Below are positions 60,748 through 64,000 of a stretch of DNA of 64,000 bases, in pieces (position 1 is the stretch's first letter; each line of letters opens with the position of its first letter). The DNA is taken from positions 2,418,001-2,482,000 of the forward strand of contig NZ_POSP01000003.1 in the NCBI RefSeq assembly GCF_002885975.1. Direction: 5' to 3'. Made by a program: the position numbers and the translations under genes. Source of the DNA: Paucibacter aquatile (lineage in GTDB: Bacteria; Pseudomonadota; Gammaproteobacteria; Burkholderiales; Burkholderiaceae_C). The notes under the pieces were generated by a model. The model did no database searches and was not told where the DNA came from. It was given only the letters and a program-made list of their open reading frames with translations.

Positions 60748-61629
60748 TCAGGCGGCTGCGGAAGCGCCCAGCGCGCCCTCGTCCTTGAGCCCGCCGCTCA
60801 ACACCGCCGCCGCCATTTCCTTGCGGTAGCGGTTCAGCTCCTGCACGCTGGCGAAGCTGCGCTCCATCAGGAGGCTCATGTTGTGCAGGATGCGGTCCAC
60901 CACCTTGTTCTCCCAGACCGAGTCAAACTGTATCTGCTTGTCCAGCCAGTGCTCCAGCCACTCGGGGTCGGGCAGGCGGCTCTGGATGGTGTCGCGCGGG
61001 AACAGCTGCACATTCACATGGAGGTTGGTCGGGTGCAGGGCCTGGGCCGTGCGGCGCGCGCTGGCCATCAGCACGCCCACCTTGGCAAAGGCAGCACGCG
61101 CCTCATCGCCAAACTTGAGCATGGCCCGTTTCATGTAGCGCAGGTAGGCGCCGCCATGGCGGGCTTCGTCGCGCGCCAGGGTTTCGTAGATGGCGCGGAT
61201 CACCGGCTCGGTGTGCCACTCGGCCGCGCGGCGGTACCAGTGGTTGAGGCGGATCTCGCCGCAGAAATGCAGCATCAGGGTTTCCAGCGGCGGCGCCGGG
61301 TCGAACTCGAAGCGCACCTCGTGCAGCTCATCTTCGGTGGGCACCATGTCCGGGCGGAATCGGCGCAGGTACTCCATCAGCACCAGCGAGTGTTTCTGTT
61401 CCTCAAAGAACCAGACGCTCATGAAGGCCGAGAAATCACTGTCGTCCTTGTTGTCACGCAGGAACATCTCGGTGGCCGGCAGCGCCGCCCACTCGGTGAT
61501 GGCATTCATCTTGATGGTGCGGGCCTGGTCATCGCTGAGCAGGCTGGCGTCGAAGGCATCCCAGGGGATGTCCTTGTCCATATTCCAGCGCACCGCCTCC
61601 AGCTGCTTGAAGAGCTCGGGGTACAGCAT
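60748..61629 (-). CDS. Ferritin-like di-iron protein
   Basis: This 293-residue all-helical protein has two ExxH-type ligand helices: FFEEQKHSLVLMEY (E...EQKH) and LARDEARHGGAYLRY (E-ARH), with HFCGEIRLNHWYRR between. This fits the ferritin-like/acyl-ACP-desaturase-type di-iron family. It is cytoplasmic with no signal peptide. AGGAGG precedes the ATG; residues upstream of it are Pro/Arg-rich noise. The substrate is unknown. Confidence 0.75.
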   Translation of the reverse strand: MLYPELFKQLEAVRWNMDKDIPWDAFDASLLSDDQARTIKMNAITEWAALPATEMFLRDNKDDSDFSAFMSVWFFEEQKHSLVLMEYLRRFRPDMVPTEDELHEVRFEFDPAPPLETLMLHFCGEIRLNHWYRRAAEWHTEPVIRAIYETLARDEARHGGAYLRYMKRAMLKFGDEARAAFAKVGVLMASARRTAQALHPTNLHVNVQLFPRDTIQSRLPDPEWLEHWLDKQIQFDSVWENKVVDRILHNMSLLMERSFASVQELNRYRKEMAAAVLSGGLKDEGALGASAAA

Positions 61630-61801
61630 CGTCAGTCCTCCTGGGTTTCTGTGTGGGTTCGCGGGCGGGCCAGCCGGCTCGGCCGCGAGCGCAAGAGCTC
61701 GTGGTGTCGTTCGATGTGAGGCCTGAGTATGACAAGCCATGAGCCACTCGGCAGGGATGCCCTGCTCCGCCCCCCGGTCTTCACGGTCTTGTCGCAGGAA
61801 A

Positions 61802-62800
61802 TCAGGAGGCTGTCAGTCCGCCGCGCCACGCAGCCACGGCCGGCGCCACCTGATCGAGCTCGGTCAAATGCTCCAGCCCGGGCAGGCCGGACTTCCGCTG
61901 CAAGGCAGCCGCGCTGCCGCCGGCCCACAGGGCCACACGCTCGGGCAGCGCAGCGCGCAAGTCCCGCAGCTGGCGCTGCACCTGGGCGGCATTGAGCAGA
62001 CCGCTGAAGCTCAGGGCCAGCACATCGGTCTCATGGGCCACTGCGGCCTTGACCAGCTCGCTGGCCGGCGTCTGTACACCCAAGGACAGGCACTGGCAGC
62101 CTTCCAGCGCCAGCAAGGCCTCCACCATCAGCAGACCCAGGCCATGAGGCTCGCCCGGCAGGGTGCTGAGCAGCACCCGCGGCCGCTCGCCCAGGGCAAA
62201 GGGCGGGATGGCTTGAATCGCCTGGCGCAACACCTGCTGCAGGGCCTCGCTGTAGCAGTGCTCTTCGAACACCTCCAGCTCGCCACGCATCCAGGCCTCG
62301 CCCACACGCACAGTCAACGGCGCCGCGACCTCGCGCACAAACGCGCCCAAGCCCAGGCGCAGCAGGGTCTGAGCCAGCTGGCGGCGCAGGTCCAGCACCT
62401 CATGGCGGCGCAACATCTGCAAGAACTCGTCCAGATCGACGCCCAGGGCGGCGGCAGCGCCACCATCCGAACGAGTGTCCTTGCTCAGCTGCAGCAGCTC
62501 TTGCAAGGCTTCGTCGCTAGCCCCCACCACCCGGCCGGGGCGATGGCCCGCGTCCAGCAAGCGCTTGAGCAAGCGCAAGCGCTGCACCTGCTCCGGCGGG
62601 TACACGCGTTCGCCCAGCGCATCGCGCAAGGGCGCCGGGAAACCGTAACGCCGCTCCCAGATGCGCAAAGTGTCCTTGGCAATGCCGGTGTCACGTTCCA
62701 CCGCGGCGATGCCCGGCAAGCCAGCGGCGGCGTCACCAGCGCTCGCCGCCTCGGTCGCCGCCGAGGGCGGGCGGTCCGGAAGGCCCAGAACCTCAGCCAT
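61802..62800 (-). CDS. litR: LitR/CarH-type B12-dependent photoreceptor regulator (MerR family)
   Basis: This 332-residue protein has a MerR helix-turn-helix (GIAAVERDTGIAKDTLRIWE; RYGFP), then a cobalamin-binding module. It carries the Wx9EH signature of light-sensing members (Trp170, Glu180, His181) and ExHxxG (Glu217, His219, Gly222) for the lower cobalt ligand. Such proteins repress in the dark with adenosylcobalamin and release DNA on light. It is divergent from a secreted glutathione peroxidase across a gap with four GGACAA boxes. An N-terminal extension of about 28 residues precedes the HTH. Confidence 0.85.
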   Translation of the reverse strand: MAEVLGLPDRPPSAATEAASAGDAAAGLPGIAAVERDTGIAKDTLRIWERRYGFPAPLRDALGERVYPPEQVQRLRLLKRLLDAGHRPGRVVGASDEALQELLQLSKDTRSDGGAAAALGVDLDEFLQMLRRHEVLDLRRQLAQTLLRLGLGAFVREVAAPLTVRVGEAWMRGELEVFEEHCYSEALQQVLRQAIQAIPPFALGERPRVLLSTLPGEPHGLGLLMVEALLALEGCQCLSLGVQTPASELVKAAVAHETDVLALSFSGLLNAAQVQRQLRDLRAALPERVALWAGGSAAALQRKSGLPGLEHLTELDQVAPAVAAWRGGLTAS

Positions 62801-62842
62801 GCAGGCGCTCCTGGTTCATCCGCATGCGTAGATTTTTGTATT

Positions 62843-62922
62843 GGACAAACATAGGACAAATTTCTTGAGATGCCCTAATATAGATAAAGAACGAAGTTTT
62901 GACTAGGACAAACTATGGACAA
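62843..62922. promoter_or_regulatory. Four GGACAA boxes, candidate LitR/CarH operators
   Basis: GGACAA occurs at 62843-62848, 62854-62859, 62907-62912 and 62917-62922. That is two pairs with 11- and 10-bp periods, one pair near each divergent gene; the last box overlaps the start codon of the peroxidase gene. An AT-rich segment with TAATATAGAT lies between. The paired layout fits dimeric or tetrameric MerR/CarH binding to both promoters. Confidence 0.5.
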
Positions 62923-63571
62923 CATCTCCCGCTCGCACTGCGCCATCGCCCGCCCTGCTCCGGCTCACCGCGCTGCTGCGCTGAGCTGCGGCGCACTGGC
63001 CACCGCCCTGGCGCTGGCGGCCTGGGTGTCCCCCGTCCGCGCGGCGCCCGCTGCGGCGCCGGCCGCTTCTGCCAGCGCCAGCTGCCCCGAGCTGCTGCAG
63101 CGCGAATTCCCACGCCTGCAGGACGAGAAGCCGCAGGCCCTGTGTCAGTACGCCGGCAAGGTGGTGCTGGTGGTCAACACGGCCAGCTTTTGCGGCTTCA
63201 CCTCGCAGTACAAATCACTGGAAACCCTGTCCAGCCGCTACGCCCCGCGCGGCCTGGTGGTGCTGGGCTTCCCCTCGAATGACTTCGGCGGCCAGGAGCC
63301 GGGCAGCAACAAGGAAATCGCCGAGTTCTGCGAGAACACCTTCAATATGAAGTTCCCCATGTTTGCCAAATCGGTGGTCAAGGCCGGCCAGAGCGGGCTG
63401 AACCCGCTGTACGCCGATCTGGGCAAGCGCACCGGCCAGACACCGAAGTGGAACTTCCACAAATACCTGGTCTCGCGCGACGGCAGCGAGATCAAGAGCT
63501 TCGGCTCCATGACCGACCCGCTGGGTCAGACCTTCACCCAGGAACTCGAGCGCCTGCTCGCCAAACCCTGA
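62915..63571 (+). CDS. Secreted glutathione peroxidase-family protein
   Basis: This 218-residue protein has a signal peptide or anchor (about 1-43), then the thioredoxin-like peroxidase fold. The peroxidatic Cys is in NTASFCGFTSQY, Gln in FGGQEPGSNKEI and Trp in PKWNFHKYLV, the usual Cys-Gln-Trp set. The second Cys found in thioredoxin-dependent homologues (FPCNQF) is replaced (FPSNDF). It would reduce peroxides in the periplasm. It is probably light-induced through the divergent LitR/CarH-type gene, a natural pairing because light generates peroxides. Confidence 0.85.
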   Translation: MDNISRSHCAIARPAPAHRAAALSCGALATALALAAWVSPVRAAPAAAPAASASASCPELLQREFPRLQDEKPQALCQYAGKVVLVVNTASFCGFTSQYKSLETLSSRYAPRGLVVLGFPSNDFGGQEPGSNKEIAEFCENTFNMKFPMFAKSVVKAGQSGLNPLYADLGKRTGQTPKWNFHKYLVSRDGSEIKSFGSMTDPLGQTFTQELERLLAKP

Positions 63572-63797
63572 CGTCCGTCTGACCGTTTGTTTTTTTGCCG
63601 CACCGCCATGCCCCACTCTGTCGCCTTCAAGCCATCGCATGTCCCTCTTTTGGGCGACAGCGCTACCGGTTTTTTTACCCAAACTACAGGTCTTCTGAGT
63701 CGCCTGTCCCAGGATGACGCAGGCTTGTGTAAAGCTTTGCAAACCAGCGCTGCGGCTTTCGCGCAAACGAATACTTCGGTAGGATGCAACCGATTCC
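63572..63797. other. Gap upstream of the small RNA
   Basis: No gene seen. A possible -10 (TAGGAT, 63780-63785) sits about 10 bp before the structured RNA; the -35 is weak. A long minus-strand open frame here and through the peroxidase gene has no start signal and is a shadow. Confidence 0.4.
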
Positions 63798-63939
63798 AGT
63801 CGCAAGATCTCCCCTGTGTAGGGGCTGAAATCTCGGAGCCGTTTTCCTCCTCCTCCCTCCCTCCCTCGTTGGCTCCGAGGCGTCTTGCGACTTCTTTTAT
63901 TCCCAGGGCTTCCAGCCACGCTGGAAGCCCTTCTCTTTT
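63798..63939 (+). ncRNA. Putative small RNA, three-way junction with CCUCC-rich loop
   Basis: A closing stem AGTCGCAAGA (63798-63807) / TCTTGCGACT (63883-63892) is 10 bp and perfect. Inside it are a short hairpin CCCC-TGTGTA-GGGG (63811-63824) and a 9-bp perfect stem CTCGGAGCC (63832-63840) / GGCTCCGAG (63871-63879) whose 30-nt loop is almost only CU, with repeated CCUCC/CCCUCC. An intrinsic terminator follows. A CCUCC loop could pair with Shine-Dalgarno sequences, as in some alphaproteobacterial anti-SD sRNAs. It does not look like 6S RNA, SRP RNA, tmRNA or RNase P RNA. Confidence 0.72.
63905..63939 (+). terminator. Intrinsic terminator of the small RNA
   Basis: AGGGCTTCCAGC-CAC-GCTGGAAGCCCT, a perfect 12-bp stem with a 3-nt loop, followed by TCTCTTTT. 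Confidence 0.9.
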
Positions 63940-64000
63940 GCGCCAAGCTACGGGCGCCGCCGACAGTCACGCCACTGACTTGCTGCCGTGGTTGCGCCAA

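Noticed and set aside
63215..64000. Long minus-strand open frame over the peroxidase gene and the small RNA
   Set aside because: Composition is that of a shadow frame, and it runs across a terminator and perfectly paired RNA stems.
1..64000. tRNA or rRNA genes
   Set aside because: No cloverleaf with a conserved TTCRA arm and no rRNA-like sequence was found on either strand by eye; a tRNAscan run would be decisive.

Overview
The window is high-GC chromosomal DNA from a betaproteobacterium, most likely a Burkholderiales of the Roseateles/Pelomonas/Mitsuaria type. This is inferred from gene content and order: glnE divergent from yhdP with a nitrilase-family gene downstream, a rhombosortase, a PEP-CTERM protein, a LitR/CarH-type regulator and NnrU. 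No rRNA or tRNA is present to settle the genus.

Layout. 1-33.5 kb is ordinary host chromosome: a truncated zinc metallopeptidase, glyoxalase, an acyltransferase, a periplasmic binding protein, two EamA exporters, a cold-shock/excalibur protein, an M24 peptidase, the nitrilase-yhdP/glnE block, a chemotaxis receptor, a photolyase, an AbgT transporter and a BNR-repeat/MoaD-like pair. Two intergenic regions here carry the same octanucleotide tandem repeat (about 20.0 and 30.7 kb). One gap (11.57-12.06 kb) holds a large imperfect inverted repeat.

33,554-58,320 is a 24.8-kb accessory block between two divergent host genes. It resolves into two adjacent elements with matching TGTCGG...CCGACA ends. 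Their left ends carry subterminal repeats at the same offsets (+82 and +116), and their right ends have two ~21-bp repeats. Element A (33,554-44,995) carries a five-gene overlapping operon in the same order as Escherichia coli yehI-yehL-yehM-yehP-yehQ: DUF4132, MoxR ATPase, DUF5682, VWA and SWIM zinc finger. Element B (45,031-58,320) has a perfect 5-bp target duplication (ACCCC) and carries a defence-type cargo. That cargo is a WYL regulator, small DUF1883, YdjM-like and DUF2622 proteins, a RecB-like nuclease broken by an in-frame TAG and an IS3 insertion, and a restriction-modification operon. The operon encodes a ribbon-helix-helix protein, a PD-(D/E)xK nuclease and a methyltransferase with two complete m5C domains. 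Neither element encodes a recognisable Tn7-type transposase, so both look like cargo elements that would have to be moved in trans.

58.3-64 kb returns to host genes: a GntR-ABC transporter operon ending in a strong terminator, a ferritin-like di-iron protein, and a LitR/CarH-type B12 photoreceptor regulator divergent from a secreted glutathione peroxidase across a gap with four GGACAA boxes. Near the right edge (63.80-63.94 kb) is an apparent small RNA: a three-way junction with a CCUCC-rich apical loop followed by an intrinsic terminator.
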